From JANRLJ01 sp034437895 (GTDB lineage: Bacteria; Chloroflexota; Anaerolineae; Aggregatilineales; Phototrophicaceae): a DNA stretch of 64,000 nt. Below are positions 50,021 to 58,821 of this stretch, in pieces. Position 1 is the first letter of the stretch, and every line of letters starts with the position of its first letter. The notes under the pieces were generated by a model. The model was given only the letters and a program-made list of their open reading frames with translations, did no database searches and was not told the origin of the DNA. The stretch is from NCBI GenBank assembly GCA_034437895.1, contig DAOTTO010000325.1:1-64000 (forward strand), given 5' to 3'. Both the position numbers and the translations under genes were made by a program.

Positions 50021-51301
50021 ATGTCAAATTTATACGCCGATCTTGACTCATACGCCATCGCCCCACCCGGCGAACTACTAAATGAAGCTGCGATTCATAC
50101 TGCGCTACAAAAGGGACTCAGCGGAAAATTTAAGAATGCCCGCGTATTAGTCCTTATTCCCGACCACACGCGCACTTTGCCATTACCCCAGCTATTTCGC
50201 TTGATTGTGCAGGCTCTTGAAGATTTAGAATCGCTCGATTTTATGGTTGCATTAGGCACACATCCGCCCCTCGATGATGATGCGCTATACAAACTCGTTG
50301 GCATTAGCCCGGAACAACATCTCGAAGAATATGCCCATATTGGTCTGATGAATCACGACTGGGATGACCCGAATGCGCTGACGCAGATTGGGCTTTTTAC
50401 GCAAGATCATATTAAAGCTATTGCAGGTGATTATTGGCATCCTTCACTTGGTGGGGATGTCCCGGTACGGATTAACCGCCTCGCGCTCGAATATGACCAA
50501 ATCCTGATTTTGGGGCCGACCTTTCCGCATGAAGTCGTTGGTTTTTCTGGTGGGGCAAAATATCTTTTTCCTGGTATTTCAGGCGCAGAAATGATTAACG
50601 TCACCCATTGGTTAGGCGCTCTAATTACGATCATGGGTACAATTGGTATTGAGCATACCCCCATGCGTAAAATGATCCATCTTGCGACCACAATGGTCAA
50701 AACACCGATCAAACTGGTGAGCCTTACTGTTATCAAAGATGGCCTCGCAGGACTCTTTATTGGCTCTCATCTAAGCGCTTTTCATGCCGCCGCACAGTTG
50801 TCTTCCGAGCGCCATATCACATGGGTGGATACCCCCTATCAGCGTGTGTTGTCTGTTGCGCCCCCGATGTATGATGAACTTTGGGTTGCCGCTAAAGCAA
50901 TGTATAAGATGGAGCCAGCCATTGCCACTGGGGGTGAGGTAGTTATTTATGCCCCGCACCTCAAGACAGTCAGCCACGTACATGGTAAATACATCTACAA
51001 GGTAGGTTATCACATCCGAGATTATTTTCTAAGTCAGTGGGATTTATTTAAAGATATTCCGCTTGGTGTGTTAGCCCACAGCACACATTTGCGCGGCGCA
51101 GGTACGCACATCAACGGCATAGAGTATCCCCGAATTCAAGTTACTTTATCCTCACAAATATCCCCCGAAGATTGTGCCAAGCTCAATCTGGGCTATATTG
51201 ACCCTGCCAAAATTGATGTTTCACAATGGCAAAACCGTCAAGAAGAAGGCGTACTTTACGTCCCTAAAGCGGGCGAAATGCTTTATCGACTTAGATCATG
51301 A
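50021..51301 (+). CDS. LarA-family (DUF2088) nickel-pincer-nucleotide racemase/epimerase homologue
   Basis: A 426-residue LarA homologue. LarA uses a nickel-pincer nucleotide covalently held by a Lys. Visible residues: DHTRTLP (Asp48-Arg51), GTHPP (His81), PHEVVGFSGGAK (His170, Lys180) and NVTHW (His196). The 10- and 16-residue spacings between His170, Lys180 and His196 equal those of His174, Lys184 and His200 in Lactiplantibacillus LarA. Homologues racemise lactate, malate and related acids, or epimerise gluconate at C2. The sugar-kinase and uronate neighbours favour a sugar acid. Cofactor genes larB, larC and larE are not in the window. ATG 50021 has CGAGG upstream. Confidence 0.85.
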   Translation: MSNLYADLDSYAIAPPGELLNEAAIHTALQKGLSGKFKNARVLVLIPDHTRTLPLPQLFRLIVQALEDLESLDFMVALGTHPPLDDDALYKLVGISPEQHLEEYAHIGLMNHDWDDPNALTQIGLFTQDHIKAIAGDYWHPSLGGDVPVRINRLALEYDQILILGPTFPHEVVGFSGGAKYLFPGISGAEMINVTHWLGALITIMGTIGIEHTPMRKMIHLATTMVKTPIKLVSLTVIKDGLAGLFIGSHLSAFHAAAQLSSERHITWVDTPYQRVLSVAPPMYDELWVAAKAMYKMEPAIATGGEVVIYAPHLKTVSHVHGKYIYKVGYHIRDYFLSQWDLFKDIPLGVLAHSTHLRGAGTHINGIEYPRIQVTLSSQISPEDCAKLNLGYIDPAKIDVSQWQNRQEEGVLYVPKAGEMLYRLRS

Positions 51302-52755
51302 CAATCTTAGTCATTGATATTGGCAGCTCATCCGTCAGAGCAATGCTTTTTGACACGCACGCACGTCTCATTGAAGGTGCTGTTGCTATCCAAAAGTACG
51401 AATTTACGACCCTCCCGCTGGGTGCATCTACTATTGAATCTCTCGAACTACGAAACCATGTCGAAGCCTGCATTGATGAAATTCTCCAGCATCCTCGTGC
51501 CGACGAAATTCAAGCTGTCGGCATGGATACATTCGTCGGCAATATTATGGGCATTGATTCATCGGGCAATCCGCTAACCCCGATTTATACCTATGCCGAT
51601 ACACGCAGCAGTGAAGATGTCGAGCAGCTTAGATTGGCGGTTGATCTTTTAGAGACTCATCAAAGAACGGGTTGCCCGCATCACACTGCATATTTACCGG
51701 GGCGTTTACACTGGCTCTATCGTACAGGACAGGCGGATGAGGTCGTAAAATGGGTCGATTTTGCGACGTATCTTTACATATCTTGGTTTGGGAAGTCCGA
51801 TATGCCTTGCAGCTATTCAGTGGCGACATGGAGCGGCTTGTTTAATCGAAATGCTTTGTCTTGGGATGCTGAATGGTTGCGTATTTTAGACCTTAGTGTG
51901 AACGCATTTCCGCCGTTACTGGACTACGATACGCCCCAAATTGGCCTATCCCCTCTATACATTCGGCGTTGGGCGTTACTACACGATGTGCCATTTTTCC
52001 TCGCTTTAGGCGACGGTGCGGCGGCAAATGTAGGATCAGGATGTGTAAATGAAAACTATATCGCGCTTACATTAGGGACAACTGCCGCGCTGCGTGTGGT
52101 TACAAACCGCCAGATACCCGTTCCCGTAGGACTCTGGAGCTATCGTGTTGATAAAAATCTCCACCTTGTCGGCGGCGCGACCAGTGAGGGTGGCAATATC
52201 TTCCAATGGGCGAGGGAAACGCTGGCATTCAATGATTTAACCCGTCTCGATGCAGCGATTGCCGATCAACCAACCGATTCGCATGGCTTGACCCTCTTAC
52301 CCTTATTTGCAGGTGAGCGAAGTCCCGGCTGGCGAGCCGATGCGACAGGAGCGATTATCGGGCTGCGTTTATCGACAACGCCGCTTAATATCGTCCATGC
52401 CGCACTAGAAGGTATTGCGTTACGGTTAGGATTGATTGCCGAGCAGCTTGACCCAATAACATCCTCTGATACAGTTGTGGTCGCTGGAGGTGGCGCGATT
52501 AACGCCTCCCCGGCTTGGGCGCAAATCATTACCAATACTTTAAATCGCCCTCTTCACCTGACAAATGAGACAGAACTCACAGCACGCGGAACAGCATTAC
52601 TGACCTTGAAAGCGTTGGGCAAAATTAATTCCATTAATGCGCTGCCTGTAATTTCAAAAGTCCTCATACCACAACCTGAAGCTGTTGAAAAACTCCTCAA
52701 AGCCCGTTTACGTCAGCAAGACATCTATCAAAGACTTTACGGATTACCCTTATGA
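51298..52755 (+). CDS. FGGY-family carbohydrate kinase, gluconokinase-like
   Basis: A 485-residue sugar kinase. The N-terminal phosphate motif is VIDIGSSSVRAMLFD, a form common in gluconate-type kinases. Further features are VGMDTFVGNIMGID (about 73-86), YADTRSSEDVEQL and the catalytic Asp in ALGDGAAANVGSG (about 239-251), followed by LTLGTTAALRVV. The C-terminal FGGY-like segment contains VVVAGGGAINASPAWAQI (about 396-413). It overlaps the LarA homologue by 4 bases (ATGA). Probable substrate is gluconate or a related aldonate or ketose; this is inferred from the operon. Confidence 0.9.
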   Translation: MTILVIDIGSSSVRAMLFDTHARLIEGAVAIQKYEFTTLPLGASTIESLELRNHVEACIDEILQHPRADEIQAVGMDTFVGNIMGIDSSGNPLTPIYTYADTRSSEDVEQLRLAVDLLETHQRTGCPHHTAYLPGRLHWLYRTGQADEVVKWVDFATYLYISWFGKSDMPCSYSVATWSGLFNRNALSWDAEWLRILDLSVNAFPPLLDYDTPQIGLSPLYIRRWALLHDVPFFLALGDGAAANVGSGCVNENYIALTLGTTAALRVVTNRQIPVPVGLWSYRVDKNLHLVGGATSEGGNIFQWARETLAFNDLTRLDAAIADQPTDSHGLTLLPLFAGERSPGWRADATGAIIGLRLSTTPLNIVHAALEGIALRLGLIAEQLDPITSSDTVVVAGGGAINASPAWAQIITNTLNRPLHLTNETELTARGTALLTLKALGKINSINALPVISKVLIPQPEAVEKLLKARLRQQDIYQRLYGLPL

Positions 52756-54158
52756 GCAAACTTATGCTTTCTCCAGATCGCTATTTTGACCCAGACCCGG
52801 CGCAGAAATCCATCGCCGGAAAGCTTTATGACTCCGTCGCTGATTTGCCCCTAATCTGTCCACATGGGCATGTTGACCCGCGTCTCTTTGCCGACCCGAA
52901 TGCGACCTTCGGTAGCCCAGCCGAATTGCTCATCATCCCCGATCACTATGTTTTTCGCATGTTATATTCGCAGGGGATTTCGTTGGAAAGCCTCGGCATT
53001 CCACGTCTTGACGGCAGCAAGGTCGAAACAGACCATCGGAAAATTTGGCAAGTTTTCGCCAATAATTTTTATTTGTTTCGGGGTACGCCAACGGGTATGT
53101 GGCTGAATCACGAATTGAGCGAAGTCTTCAGCGTGACAGAAAAATTGACAAGCGCAAACGCTCAAGAGATTTACGGCCACATCGACGCGAAACTGAAATT
53201 ACCTGAGTTTAAGCCCCGCGCCTTATTTGAAAAATTCAATATCGAAGTGTTGGCGACTACCGATGCAGCTACTGATACGCTGGAGCACCACAAAGCTATA
53301 CGTGACTTCGGCTGGAATGGGCGAATCATCCCCACTTTCCGGCCTGATGGTGTGATAAATATAGATACCCCCAACTGGCGGCAAAATATTGATAAATTGA
53401 GCGAAGTCAGCGGGATCGATATTCACAATTACAAGACATTTATTCAGGCCTTAGAAAACCGCCGCGAGTATTTTAAGTTGATGGACGCAACGGCAACCGA
53501 TCATGCCGCCCTAAGTGCCGCAGCCGAACCTCAGCTTGTGGAAAGGCTCTTTCACCTCGCATTGATTGGAGAAACATCGCCCGAAGATGCACCTATATTT
53601 ACAGCACACATGCTGTACGAAATGGCGCGAATGAGTGTCGAGGACGGCCTAGTAATGCAGTTTCATGTCGGGTCATTCCGCAATCATAATGATGGGGTTT
53701 TTGAACAGTTTGGCAGCGATAAAGGCAGCGATATTCCGATAGCAGCAGAATTCACCCGTACATTAAAGTCCATTTTGGACGAATTTAGCAATCATCCCAA
53801 ACTAAAGATTATCGTATTCACACTGGACGAATCCACTTACACCCGCGAACTTGCACCGTTAGCAGGTCATTATCCGGCGCTCAAGCTGGGGCCGCCTTGG
53901 TGGTTCCATGATAGTTTGAACGGGATGCGCCGTTATTTCGATCAAGTGATGGAAACGGCGGGGCTGTATAACACTGTTGGGTTTAATGACGACACAAGGG
54001 CGTTTCCATCGATTCCGGCGCGTCATGATCTGTGGCGGCGGACAGCGGCGAACTGGATTGCGGGTTTGGTTGTGCGCGGAATTATCGATATGGAAGACGC
54101 GCAGGCGATGAGTCGCGCCTGCGCGTATGATTTAGCAAAGGCCGCCTATAATTTGTAA
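52752..54158 (+). CDS. uxaC: Uronate isomerase (glucuronate isomerase family)
   Basis: A 468-residue amidohydrolase-superfamily enzyme that interconverts D-glucuronate and fructuronate, or galacturonate and tagaturonate. Family landmarks: LICPHGHVDPRLFADP (about 34-49), which supplies the metal-binding His residues; RMLYSQGISLESLGI; TDAATDTLEHHKAI; MQFHVGSFRNHN (about 300-311); and PPWWFHDSLNGMRR (about 381-394). The length is as expected for UxaC. It overlaps the kinase by 4 bases. The other enzymes of the uronate route (uxaB, uxaA, kdgK) are not present here. Confidence 0.95.
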   Translation: MSKLMLSPDRYFDPDPAQKSIAGKLYDSVADLPLICPHGHVDPRLFADPNATFGSPAELLIIPDHYVFRMLYSQGISLESLGIPRLDGSKVETDHRKIWQVFANNFYLFRGTPTGMWLNHELSEVFSVTEKLTSANAQEIYGHIDAKLKLPEFKPRALFEKFNIEVLATTDAATDTLEHHKAIRDFGWNGRIIPTFRPDGVINIDTPNWRQNIDKLSEVSGIDIHNYKTFIQALENRREYFKLMDATATDHAALSAAAEPQLVERLFHLALIGETSPEDAPIFTAHMLYEMARMSVEDGLVMQFHVGSFRNHNDGVFEQFGSDKGSDIPIAAEFTRTLKSILDEFSNHPKLKIIVFTLDESTYTRELAPLAGHYPALKLGPPWWFHDSLNGMRRYFDQVMETAGLYNTVGFNDDTRAFPSIPARHDLWRRTAANWIAGLVVRGIIDMEDAQAMSRACAYDLAKAAYNL

Positions 54159-54174
54159 CGGCAGGTCGCTAAAG

Positions 54175-54222
54175 AGTGACAAGTTAGACGTGGTTATGAC
54201 TTTCAACTTGTCACTTTTAACC
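54175..54222. terminator. Bidirectional terminator between uxaC and the second ABC exporter operon
   Basis: An 11-bp perfect stem, AGTGACAAGTT (54175-54185) with AACTTGTCACT (54205-54215), has a 19-base loop and is followed by TTTTAACC. It sits between convergent operons. Confidence 0.75.
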
Positions 54223-54223
54223 T

Positions 54224-55987
54224 TTATACCATTGTATACAGGCTGCGATACGCCCCACCCATCGCTAGTAATTCGTGATGGGTACCTTGTTCAACGATCT
54301 GACCATGATCCATCACGACGATCAAATCTGAGTTGACAATCGTACTCAAGCGGTGGGCAATCACAAAGCTCGTCCGCCCTTCCAACAGCCGACCAAGCGC
54401 CTCTTGAATCACTTTCTCGGTCTGTGTGTCAATATTGCTAGTCGCCTCGTCCAAAATCAGGATGCGCGGGTCTGCCAACAGCGCACGAGCAAAGGCGAGA
54501 AGCTGTTTCTGCCCCTGCGAAAGCAGCGACCCGCCCTCGCGCACTTCGGTATGATAGCCATTTTCCAGCTTGATTATAAAGTCATGTGCGCCGACAGCCT
54601 TCGCCGCATCAATTACTTCTGCGTCGGTGGCATTTAATCGTCCGTAGCGGATGTTATCCATCACCGTGCCGGAAAATAGATAGGTTTCCTGCAACACCAC
54701 GCCCATCTGATTGCGTAAGCTGTTCTGTGCAACCTGATTAACGTCATAACCATCAATCGTCAGCCGTCCTTCGCGGATGTCATAAAAGCGCATCACAAGT
54801 TTGACCATCGTGCTTTTACCCGCACCTGTATGCCCAACCAACGCGACGGTTGTTCCAGCAGGTACATCGAGGGTAATATCGTTCAGCACTACTGTATCGC
54901 TCTCACCCTCATAGGAAAAGTCAACATGCTCAAATTTGACATGACCATTAATCTTAGGTAGATCAACCGCGCCGGGGATATCTTTGACTTCAATCGGCCT
55001 GTCTAGCAGATTAAACAGCTTATCACCCGCAGCCATCACCGACTGAAATAAATTATAACGCTGTGCCAATTGACGAATCGGCTGAAAAAATTGATCGATA
55101 TACAGCACGAATGTCAACAGCGTAAAAATTTCAAGCTGCTGCCGCAGCACCAAAGTTCCACCCACATAAATCAACAACCCCGTCGCAACCCCACCCACCA
55201 ACTCGATACTGGGGAAGAAAAGCGATGAAACTAGGGTCGCGTGCATGTTAGCATTACGATTATTCAAGTTAAAGTGCTGCGCGAAACGATCAAGATTATG
55301 GATTTGGCGATCAAATGCCTGTGTCACCCGTACACCATTAAAGGCTTCCGCCAATTCCGCGTTATTCCGCGCATTGGTTTCGACCACTTGCAAATAGGTT
55401 TTGCGTGCATAAACCCGCCAGAAATTAGCGATGATGCCCAACACAATTAATACGGCAAACGATACCCCCGTCAAAGGCAAATTAATCACCATCATCGCAA
55501 TGACAATACCAATGAGCGATAATATGTCGCGGAATGTGCCCACAACTGCCCATGTAATCGCCTCGCGTAGGGTGTTCACATCATTGATGATGCGCGAAAT
55601 AAGGCGACCTGTTTCATATTTGGCGAAGAATGCCATCGAAAGGCGCTGAAGATGTTGGAATAAATCATCCCGAATTTTCTGAATAGCACTTTGCCCCGCC
55701 ACAGCCATGAGCATGATCTGCCAGCGAAAACCGAGTGCGCCGATACCCTGAATAACCATATAGGCGATTACACCGAGCGCCACCAGCATCAAATCGCGTT
55801 TTTGAACACCTTCATCGACTGCCCATCCAATGATGGGTGGTCCCGCAACGCTTGCCCCAGCAGTCAAAAGTGAAGCCGCCATCGCCCAATAAATTTTGGT
55901 CTTATTAGGCGCTAGGTAAGTGACCAGACGTTTGGTGACATCCCAGTCAAACGTTGTTTTATCTTCTTCTTGTACGATAACCGCCAT
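54224..55987 (-). CDS. ABC exporter half-transporter, catalytic (Glu) subunit of heterodimer 2
   Basis: A 587-residue exporter with six transmembrane helices and an ATPase domain: Walker A VGHTGAGKSTMVKL, signature LLSQGQKQLLAFARAL (deviating from LSGGQ), Walker B ILILDEATSNID with catalytic Glu, and H-loop VIAHRLSTI. It is the downstream gene of a pair separated by 2 bases. Its features parallel the 44999-46870 subunit, so the two exporter operons are paralogous heterodimers. The substrate is unknown. Confidence 0.93.
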   Translation of the reverse strand: MAVIVQEEDKTTFDWDVTKRLVTYLAPNKTKIYWAMAASLLTAGASVAGPPIIGWAVDEGVQKRDLMLVALGVIAYMVIQGIGALGFRWQIMLMAVAGQSAIQKIRDDLFQHLQRLSMAFFAKYETGRLISRIINDVNTLREAITWAVVGTFRDILSLIGIVIAMMVINLPLTGVSFAVLIVLGIIANFWRVYARKTYLQVVETNARNNAELAEAFNGVRVTQAFDRQIHNLDRFAQHFNLNNRNANMHATLVSSLFFPSIELVGGVATGLLIYVGGTLVLRQQLEIFTLLTFVLYIDQFFQPIRQLAQRYNLFQSVMAAGDKLFNLLDRPIEVKDIPGAVDLPKINGHVKFEHVDFSYEGESDTVVLNDITLDVPAGTTVALVGHTGAGKSTMVKLVMRFYDIREGRLTIDGYDVNQVAQNSLRNQMGVVLQETYLFSGTVMDNIRYGRLNATDAEVIDAAKAVGAHDFIIKLENGYHTEVREGGSLLSQGQKQLLAFARALLADPRILILDEATSNIDTQTEKVIQEALGRLLEGRTSFVIAHRLSTIVNSDLIVVMDHGQIVEQGTHHELLAMGGAYRSLYTMV

Positions 55988-55989
55988 AC

Positions 55990-57843
55990 TTAATCTCCAC
56001 TCACAGATTCAATGACAGCGCGGAATTCGTCCGTTGAGCGTTTATCGGTATCCAAGTAGCGGCGGATTTTACTAAAGTCTGCCATTTCCAGCCTGACGCG
56101 CTCTTGATCGGCAAGTTGCAGACGATAGATTTCGGCATAATGTCCATTGAGCGCCAACAACTCTTCGTGCTTGCCACGCTCCACAATCTCTCCATCACGT
56201 AAGACCAGAATTTGATCGGCGTTTTGGACGCTGCTCATGCGCTGGGCGATGATGAATGTCGTGCGATCTTTCATCAGGGTTTCAAGCGCCTGCTGAATAG
56301 TGCGTTCTGTGCGGGTATCCACACTGCTGGTCGAGTCGTCGAGTATCAAAATACGCGGATTGACCAACAACGCCCGTGCGATGGCGACACGCTGTTTTTG
56401 GCCGCCGGAAAGCGTGACACCCCGTTCCCCGATCAAGGTATCATAACCATCAGGGAATTCCGCGATAAAGCCATGTGCGTTGGCGGCTTCCGCTGCCGCT
56501 TTGATTTCCTCAAGGGTTGCGTCTGGCTTACCATAAGCGATGTTCTCGCGTACACTCGCGGAAAACAAAAGCGATTGTTGCAGTACAAAGCCGACTTGAT
56601 GCCGTATATCGTGCAAATCAACATCACGGACATCAACCTCGTCAATGGTGACACAGCCACTACTTACGTCATAAAAACGCGGGATCAAATTCACTAAAGT
56701 CGTTTTCCCTGCGCCTGTTGGCCCCAAAAGCGCGATTACTTCACCCGGCTTTGCTTCTAAATGAATGTTCTTGAGCGCCAATTCGCTTGCGCCACGATAA
56801 GCGAAGGTGACATTCTCAAATTTCACATTGCCTCGCATTTGTGGCAGGGGCTGTGCATCTGGCTTATTTGTCAGAATCTCTTCAGAGTCAAGCGTCTCGA
56901 ATACACGCTCGGCGCTGCTAATCGCTTGCGTAATCAGCAAAATGACAAAGCCCAGAAAACGGATTGGCCCCGCCAGTAGCAAGACATAAGCATTAAAGGC
57001 CACCACAAGCCCCACTGTTACGCCGCCAAAGCCGGAGCGCTCCATCAATGCGCCGAAGAACAACACCAATCCCGATGAAAACGCAATGATAAAAGTGCTT
57101 AAAGGAATAAACGTTCCCCATCGCTGGACTAGCGCGACTTGTTCATCATAAAGATGTTGATTTTCATCTGCAAATTTTTGAATCTCGTAATTTTCACGCG
57201 CAAAAGCCCGCACAACCTCTCCGCCAAGTGCATTTTCCTGAATGCGATTACCCAATTTTTGTAGTCGATCCATAATCAACTTCCAAGCAGGGTCAACCGA
57301 CTCGGCAAAGTTTTTGGAGGCAAAGGCCAGTGGAATCAGAGGCAACAGTGCAATAATCGCCAAAATCGGGCTGGAAATCACCATAATCAGAGCCACCCCG
57401 CCAATCAACAAAGCAGTACTCAGCCCATCAATTAACCCGTAAGCATAAAAACGCTGCATTTCGCTTACATCGCTGATGGCACGAGTAATGAGCGTTCCTG
57501 TTTGCGAATTATCATGGAAGCTAAAGGACTGATTTTGTACTTTGTCATAGACTTCATTGCGAATATCATAGGCGACATAATGCGACATGCGCTCGCCAAA
57601 ATAGCGGAAAACAAAGCCCACTACCCCACGCAGCACACCCAGAAAAACCACCAGCAGACCTGCCGCCAGCATGTAAGCGCTGTCGTTGCGCTCAATACCA
57701 ATGTCGATCACATCCTGTAATATAGCTGGAATAGCGATAGACAGTCCCGTACTGGCAACAACACCCAGAAGCGCTAACGTCGCCCAACTCCGATATGGGG
57801 TTAGGTAGTGTAACATCCGTTTGAGGATGACATAACTACTCAC
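55990..57843 (-). CDS. ABC exporter half-transporter, degenerate-site (Asp) subunit of heterodimer 2
   Basis: A 617-residue exporter, first gene of the second pair. Walker A is LGPTGAGKTTLVNL and the signature is canonical LSGGQKQRVAIARAL. Walker B reads ILILDDSTSSVD, so Asp replaces the catalytic Glu, and the switch His is Gln (FIIAQRMSSV), a double loss seen in degenerate subunits. A C-terminal extension of about 40 residues (KIRRYLDTDKRSTDEFRA region) follows the ATPase domain. Start is GTG 57843 with AAGGAA seven bases upstream. Confidence 0.93.
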   Translation of the reverse strand: MSSYVILKRMLHYLTPYRSWATLALLGVVASTGLSIAIPAILQDVIDIGIERNDSAYMLAAGLLVVFLGVLRGVVGFVFRYFGERMSHYVAYDIRNEVYDKVQNQSFSFHDNSQTGTLITRAISDVSEMQRFYAYGLIDGLSTALLIGGVALIMVISSPILAIIALLPLIPLAFASKNFAESVDPAWKLIMDRLQKLGNRIQENALGGEVVRAFARENYEIQKFADENQHLYDEQVALVQRWGTFIPLSTFIIAFSSGLVLFFGALMERSGFGGVTVGLVVAFNAYVLLLAGPIRFLGFVILLITQAISSAERVFETLDSEEILTNKPDAQPLPQMRGNVKFENVTFAYRGASELALKNIHLEAKPGEVIALLGPTGAGKTTLVNLIPRFYDVSSGCVTIDEVDVRDVDLHDIRHQVGFVLQQSLLFSASVRENIAYGKPDATLEEIKAAAEAANAHGFIAEFPDGYDTLIGERGVTLSGGQKQRVAIARALLVNPRILILDDSTSSVDTRTERTIQQALETLMKDRTTFIIAQRMSSVQNADQILVLRDGEIVERGKHEELLALNGHYAEIYRLQLADQERVRLEMADFSKIRRYLDTDKRSTDEFRAVIESVSGD

Positions 57844-57893
57844 AATACGTTCCTTATTCAGTTTAACGACTAAATAAGATAATACCTCATTTG

Positions 57894-57906
57894 CCTGTAA
57901 TACAGG
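57894..57906. promoter_or_regulatory. Palindrome upstream of the second ABC exporter operon (candidate operator)
   Basis: CCTGTA-A-TACAGG is a perfect 6+6 palindrome about 50 bases before the GTG start of the exporter operon. It is bracketed by a wider AAATAAG (57872-57878) and CTTATTT (57908-57914) inverted repeat. It could bind a dimeric repressor or mark the deletion scar of the neighbouring truncated gene. Confidence 0.4.
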
Positions 57907-57908
57907 AC

Positions 57909-58322
57909 TTATTTGGACTCAAAAGAACCCATCTGAAACCAGCTTTGCAACCCGCTGTAATAGTCAATAAAACGCGCCTCACCAAGGATAACTTCCACGC
58001 CACGTTTTGAAAATTCGCTGGGTGTTTCTGCTGCGTAGATCTCTGCAACTACTGTCTTGATGTAATCTCGGATTTTCGTCATATCGACGGAAATTTCACC
58101 CGTGGTTATTCCATACTTAGAAGCGCGACGGGCAGATTGCGCCGTCTTAGCTACTTTCAACAGCGCTTTGCTCGGCACGCACCCTGTCCAAGTACAATCA
58201 CCGCCCAACGCTTCACGCTCAATTAAGGCAACTTTTAAGTTGAACTTCCCACCAAAAGCAGATGCAACTAACCCGGCAGCGCCACCGCCAATAACGACCA
58301 GATCATAATTTTCGACCAACAT
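57909..58322 (-). pseudogene. N-terminal fragment of a pyridine nucleotide-disulfide oxidoreductase (mercuric reductase/lipoamide dehydrogenase-like)
   Basis: Only 137 residues of a family that normally has about 460. The FAD-binding motif VVIGGGAAGLVASAFG lies at about 9-24 and the redox-active disulfide motif GGDCTWTGCVPSK at about 40-52. Homology stops after LGEARFID (about residue 118), and the last 19 residues are unrelated. The NAD-binding, central and dimer domains are missing, so it cannot be a working reductase. The ribosome binding site and start are intact. It looks like the 5' remnant of a deletion whose break point is near 57968. Nothing in the 65 bases downstream resembles the lost part. 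Confidence 0.8.
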
Positions 58323-58540
58323 ATCCTAACCTCTCGCAAAATATTGAGCATAAAAATAATCAAATCATCTCCTTAGACCCTGTTAATTTCATGACCAAAA
58401 GATGAATCTCCTCTGAGCAATTCTTAAGCCGATACTGTCTTATAGATACTTTCAATTTTTTAATCAGGGAGATATGGGTGTGGACTTACAAGATAGCGTT
58501 AAGAATTCATTAAAAGTATGGCACGTCGCATAAAAAGATG

Positions 58541-58546
58541 TATAAT
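58541..58546 (+). promoter_or_regulatory. Candidate -10 box of the pot leader transcript
   Basis: A perfect TATAAT lies about 69 bases upstream of the structured inverted repeat. If used, the hairpin would be within the 5' leader RNA of the pot operon. The -35 region at normal spacing is poor. Confidence 0.35.
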
Positions 58547-58609
58547 AATAAATAGTGTCTCCAACTCGGCAGCCCATAATATCGGTTCACTTCCCCAGTA
58601 GAATCGTAA

Positions 58610-58712
58610 AATCAGCAACGTCGAGGTAAAGCGCCTTCGTAATGCAGTAAAATCTTGCACCAAGTAGCGAAAAGCTACATTTTACCGTTGACGAAGTGTA
58701 ACGTTGCTGATT
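58610..58712 (+). ncRNA. Long bulged inverted repeat; candidate structured RNA or relic of a small inverted-repeat element
   Basis: Four nested paired segments in register: AATCAGCAACGT/ACGTTGCTGATT (58610-58621 with 58701-58712), CTTCGT/ACGAAG (58635-58640 with 58691-58696), GTAAAAT/ATTTTAC (58647-58653 with 58679-58685) and GTAGC/GCTAC (58664-58668 with 58674-58678), closed by a GAAAA loop. Internal loops are asymmetric (13/4, 6/5 and 10/0 bases), with most extra bases on the 5' side. There is no U-run, so it is not a terminator. It lies upstream of the polyamine importer. No known RNA family is recognised. Confidence 0.5.
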
Positions 58713-58821
58713 AAACAGAAACACTTCAGATAAATTCAAACTGCATATTGCGGATAATGCCTATCTATAGGTGTTCTTTTCGTTAACGTTTACTTGATGG
58801 AAGTCAAGGAGGTTAAAAATC

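Larger units (their letters stand above)
58323..58821. other. Gene-free leader region of the pot operon (499 bases)
   Basis: This separates the truncated flavoprotein gene from the pot operon. The first 200 bases show nothing distinctive. A TATAAT at 58541-58546, a long structured inverted repeat at 58610-58712 and the leader ORF ribosome binding site at 58805-58812 occupy the rest. I found no protein-coding frame of note. Confidence 0.6.
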
